Notes: generated by a model not told the origin, from the letters alone. DNA of 50,026 nt from Bacillota bacterium (GCA_023413555.1 JAEZPG010000063.1:1-50026), one strand, 5' to 3'; shown: positions 17,186 to 25,447, counted from the stretch's first letter. Made by a program: numbers and translations.

Positions 17186-18379
17186 ATGACGACACTTAAT
17201 GAAACTCCAAGAGGAAATCGCATTCATATTGGCTTCTATGGAAGAAGAAACAGTGGAAAATCTTCACTAATTAATGCATTTACCGGGCAGCAGGTGTCCA
17301 TCGTATCTGAAGTGGCTGGGACGACAACAGATCCAGTCTTTAAGCCAATGGAGGTCTATGGCTTAGGACCTTGCGTATTTATTGATACAGCTGGGTTTGA
17401 TGATATAGGTGAATTGGGAGAAATCCGCATTGAGAAGACGAGAAAAGCAGCAGAAAAGACGGATATTGCAGTATTAGTGTTCTCTGATGAAGAGATGGAT
17501 AAGGAAATGGAATGGTATTCCTATTTCAAGAAGAAAAACACACCTGTCTTATCTGTAATCAATAAAGCAGACACAAGAACTGATGTGAATCACTTACAGG
17601 TTTTGGTAGAGAAAAAGATAGGTACTAAACCTTTGCTTGTAAGTGCCAAGAATCGGATGGGCATAGATGCCATGAAAGAGGGGCTTGTGAGACTTCTTCC
17701 AGAGGATTATGGTATGGAAACCATTACGGGAGATTTGGTGGAAGATGGAGATCTTGTATTGCTTGTAATGCCTCAGGATATCCAGGCACCGAAGGGTAGG
17801 TTGATTCTTCCACAGGTACAAACCATCCGGGACTTATTGGATAAAAAATGTTTGGTAATGTCTGTCACCACAGATAAGTTAGAGTCAGCTCTTGCAGTTA
17901 TGGCCAAACCACCTAAGCTTATCATTACAGACTCACAGGTATTTAAGTCAGTATACGAGAAGAAACCAAAAGATAGTCTGTTAACCTCATTTTCCACGTT
18001 GTTTGCTGCCTACAAGGGTGATATCCGTTATTATGTAAAAAGTGCAAAAACTATCGATAAACTGACAGAAGAATCTAAAGTACTAATTGCAGAGTGTTGT
18101 ACCCATGCTCCCTTGTCAGAAGATATAGGTCGTGAAAAACTCCCACGTATGTTACGACAGAGAATTGGTTCCGAGCTTACAGTGGATATTGTCAGTGGAA
18201 CTGATTTTCCCGCAGAACTTAGTGGATATGATTTGGTGATACAATGTGGGGCCTGTATGTTTAATCGAAAATATGTTATGACCCGAATTGATAGGGCGAA
18301 GGACCAAGAAGTTCCAATGTCAAACTATGGTATTGTTATTGCATATCTAACGGGAATCATAGATGAAATATGTTACTGA
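17186..18379 (+). CDS. hydF: [FeFe]-hydrogenase maturation GTPase HydF
   Basis: Scaffold GTPase on which the 2Fe subcluster is assembled before transfer to the hydrogenase. 397 residues from ATG 17186, with GAAAGGTGGG just upstream (a GTG at 17177 lies within this site). G1 GRRNSGKS, G2 region VAGTTTDPV, G3 DTAGFDD and G4 NKAD are visible. The C-terminal cluster domain has CCTHAPLSED (CxH) and, about 50 residues on, QCGACM, where most HydF proteins read HCxxC; the His is replaced by Gln here. It is the last gene of the operon, followed by a hairpin at 18460-18520. No structural hydrogenase gene is in the window. Confidence 0.96.
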   Translation: MTTLNETPRGNRIHIGFYGRRNSGKSSLINAFTGQQVSIVSEVAGTTTDPVFKPMEVYGLGPCVFIDTAGFDDIGELGEIRIEKTRKAAEKTDIAVLVFSDEEMDKEMEWYSYFKKKNTPVLSVINKADTRTDVNHLQVLVEKKIGTKPLLVSAKNRMGIDAMKEGLVRLLPEDYGMETITGDLVEDGDLVLLVMPQDIQAPKGRLILPQVQTIRDLLDKKCLVMSVTTDKLESALAVMAKPPKLIITDSQVFKSVYEKKPKDSLLTSFSTLFAAYKGDIRYYVKSAKTIDKLTEESKVLIAECCTHAPLSEDIGREKLPRMLRQRIGSELTVDIVSGTDFPAELSGYDLVIQCGACMFNRKYVMTRIDRAKDQEVPMSNYGIVIAYLTGIIDEICY

Positions 18380-18459
18380 TTCTGGACTTTGTAAAACAAG
18401 AACTTTCTCGAATGGAAAGAAAAGCATAATTCACTGAAAAATAAAACAGTCATAAACAT

Positions 18460-18520
18460 TAATGAAGTGAACTAATTTACCAGGTAAAACATAAGTCCGG
18501 TGAAAGGGTTCACTTCGTTA
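18460..18520. terminator. Hairpin between hydF and the convergent lipoprotein gene
   Basis: GAAGTGAAC (18464-18472) pairs with GTTCACTTC (18508-18516), extended by TTAAT/GTTA, enclosing a smaller ACC-GG/CC-GGT stem. There is no strong T-run on the + side; minus-strand reading ends in AATGTTTATG. Probably a bidirectional transcript end. Confidence 0.55.
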
Positions 18521-18538
18521 TTGTTAGGGAGTAAGCTC

Positions 18539-19129
18539 TTATTTATTTACCTTACCAAGGTCAACGCCTGCTTGGGATAAAGCCTCTGTTATAGCTGTTA
18601 ATGTAGCATTACTGGTTATTGTTGCGCCTGTAACAGTATCAACAGCAGTGCTTTGTTTCTTTTTAACTTGTTCGCAGATAGAAGGAGCTGCTTTTCCACC
18701 TAAGTCTGGAGTCTCACCACTGGCATCTACTTTGATATCAGAAATGGCACCATCCTTAGCAACAGTTACTGTAACTTTAACATCACTTGAATAACCCTTA
18801 GCAGTAGCTGTATAGGTTCCAGCTTTAGGACCAGTATTGGCATTGTTGGTATTTGTACCATTGTTAGCATTGTTGGTACCTGTACCAGTATTAGCATTGT
18901 TGGTACCTGTACCAGTATTGGCATTGTTGGTGCTTGTACCAGTATTGGCATTGTTGGTGCTTGTACCATTGTTGGTGTTGTTTGTACTTGTACCGTTGTT
19001 AGCATTGTTTGTACTTGTACCATTGTTCTTGTTTTTACCTTTGTTAGTGGAGTTACATCCAACCAATAAGGATAAGGACATAACAAATACTAACAGGACA
19101 GAAAAGATTCTTTTCATAGGATACTTCAT
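18539..19129 (-). CDS. FMN-binding-domain lipoprotein with Asn/Thr/Gly repeat linker
   Basis: A 196-residue lipoprotein. The signal peptide ends in lipobox LVGC (C25 lipidated). Residues 35-97 are seven tandem copies of a nine-residue Asn/Thr/Gly/Ser unit, likely a flexible wall-spanning linker. Residues 104-194 form an FMN-binding domain whose DTVTGATITS motif fits covalent FMN attachment to Thr by ApbE. Such domains carry electrons outside the membrane in flavin-based extracellular electron transfer or RNF/NQR-like systems. No ApbE or membrane redox partner is adjacent. The start at 19129 has GGAGGG seven bases upstream. It converges on hydF. Confidence 0.88.
   Translation of the reverse strand: MKYPMKRIFSVLLVFVMSLSLLVGCNSTNKGKNKNNGTSTNNANNGTSTNNTNNGTSTNNANTGTSTNNANTGTGTNNANTGTGTNNANNGTNTNNANTGPKAGTYTATAKGYSSDVKVTVTVAKDGAISDIKVDASGETPDLGGKAAPSICEQVKKKQSTAVDTVTGATITSNATLTAITEALSQAGVDLGKVNK
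18839..19027 (-). repeat. Seven-copy 27-bp in-frame tandem repeat
   Basis: 189 bases made of seven 27-base units encoding [N][N/T]GT[S/G/N]TNN[A/T]. Copies differ by a few bases, so the array is partly degenerate; its length is likely to vary between strains by slippage while keeping frame. The antisense strand gives a long Leu/Val-rich frame that is an artefact of the repeat. Confidence 0.9.
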
Positions 19130-19295
19130 AGTTCGGCCCTCCGATAGTATTAAATTTTATAGTAAATGATATATAAAAGATGCAGTTATAGTATTTCTTG
19201 AAAAAAATCAAAGTATTCATAAGAAATGTCAATTCATAAGAAATGTTATTAAGTAATAATATAAGAAATATGTCTATGAAGTTTGGAATTAGAGG

Positions 19296-19324
19296 TTGAC
19301 CTAATAAAAATTATCATTTATAAT
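19296..19324 (+). promoter_or_regulatory. Promoter of the Mn2+ riboswitch-mntP transcript
   Basis: TTGACC (19296-19301), a 17-base spacer, TATAAT (19319-19324). The expected start (about 19331) coincides with the first bases of the riboswitch. Confidence 0.8.
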
Positions 19325-19329
19325 ATTTC

Positions 19330-19424
19330 AGGGATAAGGGAGTAGTTAGCACAAAAGCATCTGTGTAGCTTAGTCAACATACTGATAACGATGGTTATCT
19401 GGCTTTGTTTTAAATAATGAGACT
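19330..19424 (+). ncRNA. yybP-ykoY (manganese) riboswitch
   Basis: The conserved elements of the yybP-ykoY aptamer are present in order: GGGAGTAG (19338-19345), TAGTCAACATACTG, a short ATAAC/GTTAT hairpin, then CTGGCTTTGTTTT and TGAGAC (19418-19423). The gene that follows is mntP, a known target. In this class Mn2+ binding prevents the terminator and turns on the exporter. Confidence 0.85.
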
Positions 19425-19461
19425 TGTCTGTAGCAATAACACTACAGATTGGTCTTTTTTT
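19420..19461 (+). terminator. Expression-platform terminator of the Mn2+ riboswitch
   Basis: AGAC (19420-19423) pairs with GTCT (19452-19455) and TCTGTAG (19427-19433) with CTACAGA (19442-19448), followed by a run of T to 19461. Its 5' arm shares the GAGAC bases with the aptamer's closing helix, so the two are mutually exclusive. Confidence 0.85.
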
Positions 19462-19467
19462 ATTTGA

Positions 19468-19592
19468 TTGGAACGGTTCCAAAAATTCCCGTAAGATAAA
19501 AAGACTTCCTAAAGAATAGGAAGTTAAGAATCCCGTAGGGTAGGTGCAGAAGTTGTCGCTTGAAAGCCTACTAGAAGAGTAACGGGTATTTA
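19468..19592 (+). other. Structured segment between riboswitch terminator and mntP
   Basis: Contains a 15-base palindrome TTGGAACGGTTCCAA (19468-19482); a perfect hairpin ACTTCCTA/TAGGAAGT; two copies of CCCGTA (both preceded by ATTC or AATC) that can each pair with a single ACGGG near 19582; and TAGG/CCTA pairing inside. TTGGAA with TAAGAT (19492-19497, 18-base spacer) could be a second promoter. No coding potential was found. It could be a processed leader, a small RNA or a second control element; I cannot assign it. Confidence 0.35.
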
Positions 19593-19652
19593 TGTATGAT
19601 TCACTTGGAAAAAACATAAAATATTAAAATGGTAGTAGGAAAGGAAAGCGAA

Positions 19653-20225
19653 ATGAGTTTACTGGAGATAGTTCTTATTGGCGTTGGATTATCTATGGAT
19701 GCTTTTGCAGTATCTATATGTAAAGGATTAGCAGTAAAAAAATTGTATATAAAACAAGCTTTCATAGTGGGTCTATATTTTGGAGGATTTCAGGCTTTAA
19801 TGCCCCTCATAGGTTATGGACTTGGAGTAAGCTTTTGCAATCAAATAGAAAATTATGATCACTGGGTAGCCTTTATATTATTAGTGTTAATAGGAATTAA
19901 TATGATACGTGAAGGATGTGGTGGTTGTGAGGAAGGGGAGGAGTGTTGCCCTATCTTTAGTCTTAAAGCGATGTTAGTATTGGCAATTGCCACTAGCATA
20001 GATGCCCTGGCTGTGGGAGTAACCTTCGCGTTTTTAGGTATTAACATTTTTATAGCGATAGCTGTCATTGGGATAACAACATTTGTTATTTCTATTGCTG
20101 GAGTAAAGATAGGCAATGTATTTGGAGCTCGCTATAAATCAAAAGCGGAAATAGTTGGAGGAGTTATTCTTATCTTGATAGGAGTGAAAATATTACTTGA
20201 GCATTTAGGATATATTAGTTTTTAG
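19653..20225 (+). CDS. mntP: Manganese efflux pump MntP
   Basis: A 190-residue membrane protein of the MntP (formerly DUF204) family, which exports Mn2+. About six membrane helices are visible, with the paired family motifs GLSMDAFAVS near the N-terminus and TSIDALAVG in the fourth helix. A Cys/Glu-rich loop (CGGCEEGEECC) joins the two halves. The start at 19653 has AGGAAAGG six bases upstream; a longer frame from 19629 begins before that site. The Mn2+ riboswitch upstream supports the metal assignment strongly. Confidence 0.95.
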   Translation: MSLLEIVLIGVGLSMDAFAVSICKGLAVKKLYIKQAFIVGLYFGGFQALMPLIGYGLGVSFCNQIENYDHWVAFILLVLIGINMIREGCGGCEEGEECCPIFSLKAMLVLAIATSIDALAVGVTFAFLGINIFIAIAVIGITTFVISIAGVKIGNVFGARYKSKAEIVGGVILILIGVKILLEHLGYISF

Positions 20226-20298
20226 TAACTTTAAAAAATACATTTCATTCACTACCTACAAATCTATTTCCCAGTATGAGATAACCTCTACAACCGAA

Positions 20299-20335
20299 AA
20301 TTGCCAGGAAAGAGACCACCTCTTCCATGGCAATT
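20299..20335. terminator. Hairpin between convergent mntP and argH
   Basis: AATTGCCA (20299-20306) pairs with TGGCAATT (20328-20335), continued by GGAA/TTCC with a bulge. No clear T-run on either side, so termination may be weak. Confidence 0.5.
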
Positions 20336-20379
20336 AGGGATTGTGAAGACCTTTCGGGAATCCACTCAGACGATATTTT

Positions 20380-21756
20380 TTAAATCAATTCAAGATACTT
20401 GTCATTGGCTTCTAATACCATCTTCATTGCATCTTTCCCCGGTGCACCAATGGTATTTCTCATATTCACACAAGTCTCTAAGCTAATGGCTTCGAATACA
20501 TCTTTCTCAAAGACTGGGCTAATCGCCTTTAGTTCCTCTAGGGACATGTCTTCGATACTAATTTCTTTTTCAATGCAGTAAAGTACAATTTGACCGATGA
20601 TTCCGTGGGCATCTCGAAATGGTACCCCGTGCTTTACTAGATAATCTGCAGCATCGGTAGCATTGGTAAAGCCCTTCTTTGCACTTTCCTTCATGGCACA
20701 TTTATTAAACTGCATGGTATCTACCATGCCTGTAAATAGTGCAATACAACCCTTTACTGTATCAATAGCATCAAAGGTCAACTCTTTATCCTCCTGCATA
20801 TCCTTGTTGTAAGCAAGAGGAATGCCTTTCATGGTAGTCAAAAGTGAGGTTAAAGCTCCGTATACACGACCTGTTTTACCTCGTACTAACTCGGCAATAT
20901 CAGGATTCTTTTTCTGTGGCATAATACTGCTTCCAGTAGAATAAGCATCGTCTAATTCTACAAAACGATATTCGTTGGAATTCCAAAGTATAATTTCCTC
21001 ACAAAAGCGGCTTAAATGCATCATTATAATGGATAAAGCACTAAGTAATTCAATTAGATAATCGCGGTCAGATACAGAATCCATACTATTTAAGGTGGCA
21101 GCATCGAATTTGAGTAGAGAAGCAGTATAGCTACGGTCTAATTGATAGGTGGTTCCAGCTAGGGCACCTGAGCCTAACGGACAGGTATTCATCCGATTGA
21201 AAATGTCTTCCAGACGGCTTCTGTCTCGCTTGAACATTTCAAAATAGGCCCCTAGGTGATGAGCTAGCGTGATAGGCTGAGCCTTTTGCAAATGGGTGAA
21301 GCCTGGCATAATAGTATCACAGTGCTCATGCATCAGTTGATTTAGCACAACTAACAGGTGCTTTACAAGTTCATTGATTGCTGCAATTTCATCTCTTGTA
21401 TACAACTTCATATCAAGAGCAACCTGATCATTACGACTTCTTCCAGTATGTAGCTTCTTTCCAGTATCTCCGATTCTCTCAATCAAGTGTCCTTCTACAA
21501 AGCTATGAATATCTTCGTAACTACTGTCTATCTCTAAAGTTCCGTTTTCTATGTCTGTGCAAATTCCTAACAATCCTTCTATAATTTGCTCTCTTTCAAC
21601 ATCTGTCAATATTCCTTGTTTTGCAAGCATGGTCACATGAGCAATGCTTCCCTGTATATCTTGTTTAAAAAACTTCTGATCAAAGGAAATAGAAGCGTTA
21701 AAATTATGTACCAGTTGATTTGTTTCTTTTGTGAAGCGTCCGCCCCAGAGTTTCAT
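20380..21756 (-). CDS. argH: Argininosuccinate lyase
   Basis: Last enzyme of arginine synthesis, splitting argininosuccinate to arginine and fumarate; cytoplasmic homotetramer. 458 residues, normal length. The lyase signature GSSIMPQKKNPD is intact, as are HTGRSRNDQV and THLQKAQPIT. The start was set at 21756 (MKLWGGRF) because GAGGGA lies seven bases upstream; an ATG two codons earlier is only one base from that site. Monocistronic in the window: argG is not adjacent. ArgR-like boxes in front of the promoter suggest arginine control. Confidence 0.96.
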   Translation of the reverse strand: MKLWGGRFTKETNQLVHNFNASISFDQKFFKQDIQGSIAHVTMLAKQGILTDVEREQIIEGLLGICTDIENGTLEIDSSYEDIHSFVEGHLIERIGDTGKKLHTGRSRNDQVALDMKLYTRDEIAAINELVKHLLVVLNQLMHEHCDTIMPGFTHLQKAQPITLAHHLGAYFEMFKRDRSRLEDIFNRMNTCPLGSGALAGTTYQLDRSYTASLLKFDAATLNSMDSVSDRDYLIELLSALSIIMMHLSRFCEEIILWNSNEYRFVELDDAYSTGSSIMPQKKNPDIAELVRGKTGRVYGALTSLLTTMKGIPLAYNKDMQEDKELTFDAIDTVKGCIALFTGMVDTMQFNKCAMKESAKKGFTNATDAADYLVKHGVPFRDAHGIIGQIVLYCIEKEISIEDMSLEELKAISPVFEKDVFEAISLETCVNMRNTIGAPGKDAMKMVLEANDKYLELI

Positions 21757-21818
21757 ATGCATTCCCTCGTTTCTATGATTTTCTGTTTAACATGTAATAG
21801 ATAAAATCCTTTTTGTAT

Positions 21819-21847
21819 ATAGTACCCTGTAATCGTAAAATATGCAA
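21819..21847 (-). promoter_or_regulatory. argH promoter
   Basis: On the minus strand: TTGCAT (21847-21842), 17-base spacer, TACTAT (21824-21819), giving a leader of about 55 bases. Confidence 0.7.
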
Positions 21848-21903
21848 GAATAATATTCATTTATTATGCATAAATATGAATAAATATGCATTAGTATGCA
21901 ACC
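21842..21903 (-). promoter_or_regulatory. Probable ArgR/AhrC operator cluster
   Basis: A cluster of near-palindromic AT-rich repeats abuts and overlaps the argH -35: GAATAATATTC (about 21849-21859), then repeated ATGCAT, ATGAATAAAT and ATGCA units to 21903. These resemble tandem ARG boxes (TGAATAATTATTCA-like). The spacing suggests at least two boxes. Inferred from pattern and position only. Confidence 0.5.
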
Positions 21904-21997
21904 TCTGTAACCTGTGATATACTTTTGAATTAGATGGGATATACTAAAAAAATGAATCAGAAATATTAATGAATCCATAAAGAAGGGAAATGGGAAT

Positions 21998-23488
21998 ATG
22001 AGTCATCTCTATGAACAAATACGACCAAGGTTGGATAAACTTGCTGCAATTAATACTACTTTGGAACTTTACCACTGGGATATGGAAACAATGGCACCAG
22101 AAAAGGCCGAGGAGCAGACAGGAAGATTAGTGGGAATTTTGTCCAATGAATTCTATGATACGTTACTTCATCCAGAAACAGAGAGGCTGCTTATTGAACT
22201 GGAAAAACCTGATGCGAAAGATCAATTATCGATAGAAGAGAAAGCTGTTCTTCGCCAGCTTCGAATTAATTATGACCGAATAAAATGTATTCCGGCAAAA
22301 GAATACGTTGAGTATCACGAATTGACTTTGAGAAGCTCCGTTGCATGGAGCAAGGCAAGGAAAAATAATGATTTTGCCTCTTTTTCTCCAATGTTAAAAA
22401 AGGTAATAGAATATAAAAAGAAGTTTGCTTTTGATCAAAAAAAAGAGGAAGAAAACTCTTATGATGTTCTTCTTGCAGACTATGAACCTAGTCTTACAAC
22501 CAAGGATTTGGACGAATTCTTTGATTATTTGAAGAAAGAACTGGTTCCTCTCATTAAGAAGGTGGCAAAGGAGCACGAAGAAATAAACGATGATTTTATT
22601 TTTCAAGATTATGACATTGAAAAACAAAAGGAATTCTGTCATTTTATTTTGGAATACATTGGTTTTGATTTTTCTAAGGGAGTGGTAGGAGAAAGTGCTC
22701 ATCCTTTTACTATTAAGCTGCATAACAAGGACGTACGAATTACCAATCATTTTTCGGAGCAGGGCTTAATTGGATCTATTTTTAGTGCAATCCACGAAGG
22801 CGGCCATGGGATTTATGAATTAGGTGTTAGTGATAAATTAAGCCTAACCTTAGCAGGAACCGGAGCATCTATGGCGATGCACGAATCCCAATCCCGATTC
22901 TACGAAAACAATATAGGAAGAAGTAAGGAATTTTGGGAGCCAATATACGAGAAATTAGTTTCTACATTTCCAAAGCAGTTAGGAGATGTAACCCTAGATA
23001 AGTTTATTACCGGTATTAACAAGGTAAAGCCTGGTCTCATTCGTATCGATGCAGATGAATTAACCTATCCGCTTCACATTATCATCCGCTACGAATTGGA
23101 AAAAATGATATTTAATGACGAGATTACGGTGGAGGAGCTTCCGGAGGCTTGGAACAAAAAATGTGAAGAATATCTGGGGATAAAGCCAGAAACAGACAGT
23201 GAAGGTGTTCTTCAGGATACCCACTGGTCCTGTGGGGATTTTGGATACTTTCCTTCTTATGCGGTGGGAAGTGCCATAGCAGCTGAGATATATTATCATT
23301 TATTAGCGAAGGAACAATTGAAAAACAAACTAAAAAATGGTAATCTTAAGGCAGTAACAGAAGTGTTACGAAAAGAAATTCATCAATATGGTATGATTTA
23401 CGACATAAATGAGTTATTGCTTGGCTTGACAAATGAGAAGTTTAATCCTAAGTACTATGTGAGATATTTGAAAGAAAAATTTGAGTAA
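21998..23488 (+). CDS. Carboxypeptidase M32 (Taq-type metallocarboxypeptidase)
   Basis: A 496-residue cytoplasmic zinc carboxypeptidase of family M32. The zinc motif HEGGH (266-270) and third-ligand region HESQSR (295-300, E296) are intact, as are the family blocks YHWDMETMAP, HPFT and the RIDADELTYPLHI stretch. It removes C-terminal residues from peptides, probably in peptide recycling. It has its own ribosome site GGGAAATGGGA region before 21998 and is followed closely by the enolase gene, but a separate enolase promoter cannot be excluded. Confidence 0.95.
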   Translation: MSHLYEQIRPRLDKLAAINTTLELYHWDMETMAPEKAEEQTGRLVGILSNEFYDTLLHPETERLLIELEKPDAKDQLSIEEKAVLRQLRINYDRIKCIPAKEYVEYHELTLRSSVAWSKARKNNDFASFSPMLKKVIEYKKKFAFDQKKEEENSYDVLLADYEPSLTTKDLDEFFDYLKKELVPLIKKVAKEHEEINDDFIFQDYDIEKQKEFCHFILEYIGFDFSKGVVGESAHPFTIKLHNKDVRITNHFSEQGLIGSIFSAIHEGGHGIYELGVSDKLSLTLAGTGASMAMHESQSRFYENNIGRSKEFWEPIYEKLVSTFPKQLGDVTLDKFITGINKVKPGLIRIDADELTYPLHIIIRYELEKMIFNDEITVEELPEAWNKKCEEYLGIKPETDSEGVLQDTHWSCGDFGYFPSYAVGSAIAAEIYYHLLAKEQLKNKLKNGNLKAVTEVLRKEIHQYGMIYDINELLLGLTNEKFNPKYYVRYLKEKFE

Positions 23489-23582
23489 AAGAACTTTATT
23501 TTGCAAATAGTATTATGTGATGGACTTTGCTATTTGTCCACAGGAAGCAAGCATACTAAAAAGTCTTGGAAAGGATGATTAT

Positions 23583-24902
23583 ATGAGATCAGGAATTTAT
23601 ATTACTCACGTACACGGAAGGGAAATTCTGGATTCTAGAGGAAATCCTACAGTAGAAGTAGAAGTTACTTTAGAGGATGGAACCATAGGAAGAGCGTCTG
23701 TTCCTTCAGGAGCATCTACAGGAGCATTTGAGGCAGTAGAGTTGAGAGATGGTGATAAGAGTCGATACTTAGGCACTGGTGTAAAGAAAGCAGTGGATAA
23801 TGTCAATACAGTACTGGCCCAGACAGTTATTGGGATGAATGCTCTCAACCAAGTGGATATTGACAGGGCTATGTTAGCTTGTGACGGAACTGATAATAAA
23901 GGAAAGCTAGGAGCTAATGCTATTTTAGGAGTTTCTCTTGCAGTAGCACATGCAGCAGCAGAATATATGGACTTACCACTATATCAATACATTGGAGGAG
24001 TAAATGCGAAAACATTGCCGGTTCCAATGATGAATGTCATCAATGGTGGAAAGCATGCGGATTCTAGTTTAAATATACAGGAATTTATGATTATGCCTGT
24101 TGGAGCAAAGTCTATTAGTCAGGCATTGGAATGGGGTGCAACAGTATTCCACACCTTAAAGAAAGTACTCAAGGAAGATGGTTATGTAACAGCAGTAGGT
24201 GATGAAGGCGGTTTTGCTCCAAAGTTTAGTAGTGATGAGCAGGCTCTAGAGTACCTGGTAAAGGCAATCAGTGCAGCAGGCTACAAACCTGGAGATGATT
24301 TCTTTATTGCTATCGATGCTGCAGCTACAGAAATGTATGATGAGGCAGAAAAGGCTGGACGTAAGGGAGACTATCTCTTCTGGAAATCCGGGGAATATAA
24401 AACTCCATCTCAGATGGTAGAGTATTGGGAAGACCTTTGCAACCGTTATCCAGTTATCTCTCTTGAGGATGGGCTGGCAGAAGAGGATTGGGAAGGATGG
24501 AGCCAGCTTACCAAGCAACTTGGAGGCAAGGTACAGTTAGTTGGCGATGATTTATTTGTTACCAACACAAAACGTATTACCAAAGGAATTGTAGATAATG
24601 TCAGCAATTCTGTATTAATTAAGGTAAATCAGATTGGTACCTTAACAGAAACCCTAGATGCCATCAAGATGGCACAACATAATCGATGGACAGCAGTGGT
24701 TTCTCATCGTTCCGGTGAGACAGAGGATACTACAATTGCCGATATCTCAGTGGCTACTAATGCAGGACAGATTAAGACAGGTGCACCTTCCAGAACGGAT
24801 CGTGTTGCCAAGTATAATCAGCTACTAAGAATTGAAGAAGAGTTAGGCGAAAGTGCTATATATTTAGGCAAGAAAGCCTTTCAGTTAGATAGAGATTTTT
24901 AG
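23583..24902 (+). CDS. eno: Enolase (phosphopyruvate hydratase)
   Basis: Glycolytic enolase, converting 2-phosphoglycerate to phosphoenolpyruvate. 439 residues from ATG 23583, which follows GGAAAGGA by six bases; a frame open from 23517 adds 22 residues with no ribosome site and unlike any enolase N-terminus. Visible: HGREILDSRGNPTVEV, the SGASTGAFEA loop, GDEGGFAP, and the signature LIKVNQIGTLTET. A short inverted repeat, CAAATAG/CTATTTG (23504-23510, 23530-23536), sits in the gap after the carboxypeptidase gene. A strong terminator follows. Confidence 0.97.
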   Translation: MRSGIYITHVHGREILDSRGNPTVEVEVTLEDGTIGRASVPSGASTGAFEAVELRDGDKSRYLGTGVKKAVDNVNTVLAQTVIGMNALNQVDIDRAMLACDGTDNKGKLGANAILGVSLAVAHAAAEYMDLPLYQYIGGVNAKTLPVPMMNVINGGKHADSSLNIQEFMIMPVGAKSISQALEWGATVFHTLKKVLKEDGYVTAVGDEGGFAPKFSSDEQALEYLVKAISAAGYKPGDDFFIAIDAAATEMYDEAEKAGRKGDYLFWKSGEYKTPSQMVEYWEDLCNRYPVISLEDGLAEEDWEGWSQLTKQLGGKVQLVGDDLFVTNTKRITKGIVDNVSNSVLIKVNQIGTLTETLDAIKMAQHNRWTAVVSHRSGETEDTTIADISVATNAGQIKTGAPSRTDRVAKYNQLLRIEEELGESAIYLGKKAFQLDRDF

Positions 24903-24975
24903 ATAATAGAATTCAGTTCCGAATGATGGAATGGTAATCTATTAAATATGTTAGTCGAATATAGTATATATACGA

Positions 24976-25010
24976 TTAAGAAGAGGGTACTTCCCTCTTC
25001 TTAATTTTAT
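24976..25010. terminator. Bidirectional terminator after eno
   Basis: Perfect 12-bp stem TTAAGAAGAGGG/CCCTCTTCTTAA (24976-24987, 24993-25004), loop TACTT, then TTTTAT. It also serves the convergent DUF523 gene. Confidence 0.9.
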
Positions 25011-25021
25011 CAAATATAATG

Positions 25022-25447
25022 TTAATTTCCTATAAAATCAGACACGTCTACCACCTTAATGTTTCTTTCAATCAAGGCTTTCGCAAACAATCCCTGGCCT
25101 GGTATCAACTTTCCAGTAAATGTACCATCATAAATCTGATTTACACCACAAGTTGGACTTCGGGATTGCAAAATAGCAAAGTCAATAGATAATCCCTCTA
25201 GTTGTTTTAGTGCAATATCTATACCATGTCTGTATTGTTCGTCAGCATTTCTGCCACTTTCTTCAGTGATAAGGCCATTCACAATTTCAGCACATGGACG
25301 TGGAATTGGTAATCCAGCAAGAATTTCAGGACAAATACGGACAATCTCGTAATCTTTTAGATAATTAGTAACCTTTTCATTATAATTACTCTTGCCGTTA
25401 TATTTGCAGTTGCATCCGAGGATACAAGCACTTACTAATACTTTCAT
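25022..25447 (-). CDS. DUF523 family protein
   Basis: A 141-residue cytoplasmic protein of the DUF523 (YbbK) family. The family marks are clear: VSACILGCNCKYNG at the N-terminus, ICPEILAGLPIPRP, and SPTCG near the middle, with conserved cysteines that could bind metal or a sulfur species. The function of the family is not established. A ribosome site AAAGGAGCACCT-type stretch lies just upstream of 25447. It may be co-transcribed with the small upstream gene at 25492-25686. Confidence 0.85.
   Translation of the reverse strand: MKVLVSACILGCNCKYNGKSNYNEKVTNYLKDYEIVRICPEILAGLPIPRPCAEIVNGLITEESGRNADEQYRHGIDIALKQLEGLSIDFAILQSRSPTCGVNQIYDGTFTGKLIPGQGLFAKALIERNIKVVDVSDFIGN

Noticed and set aside
18837..19169. 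110-residue Leu/Val/Pro-rich plus-strand frame
   Set aside because: Antisense of the 27-bp tandem repeat; its periodic composition is an artefact.
19318..19617. 99-residue minus-strand frame between the lipoprotein gene and mntP
   Set aside because: It lies across the Mn2+ riboswitch and its terminator, which explain the sequence better.
23517..23582. Longer N-terminus for enolase
   Set aside because: No ribosome site before 23517, residues unlike any enolase start, and a good site precedes ATG 23583.
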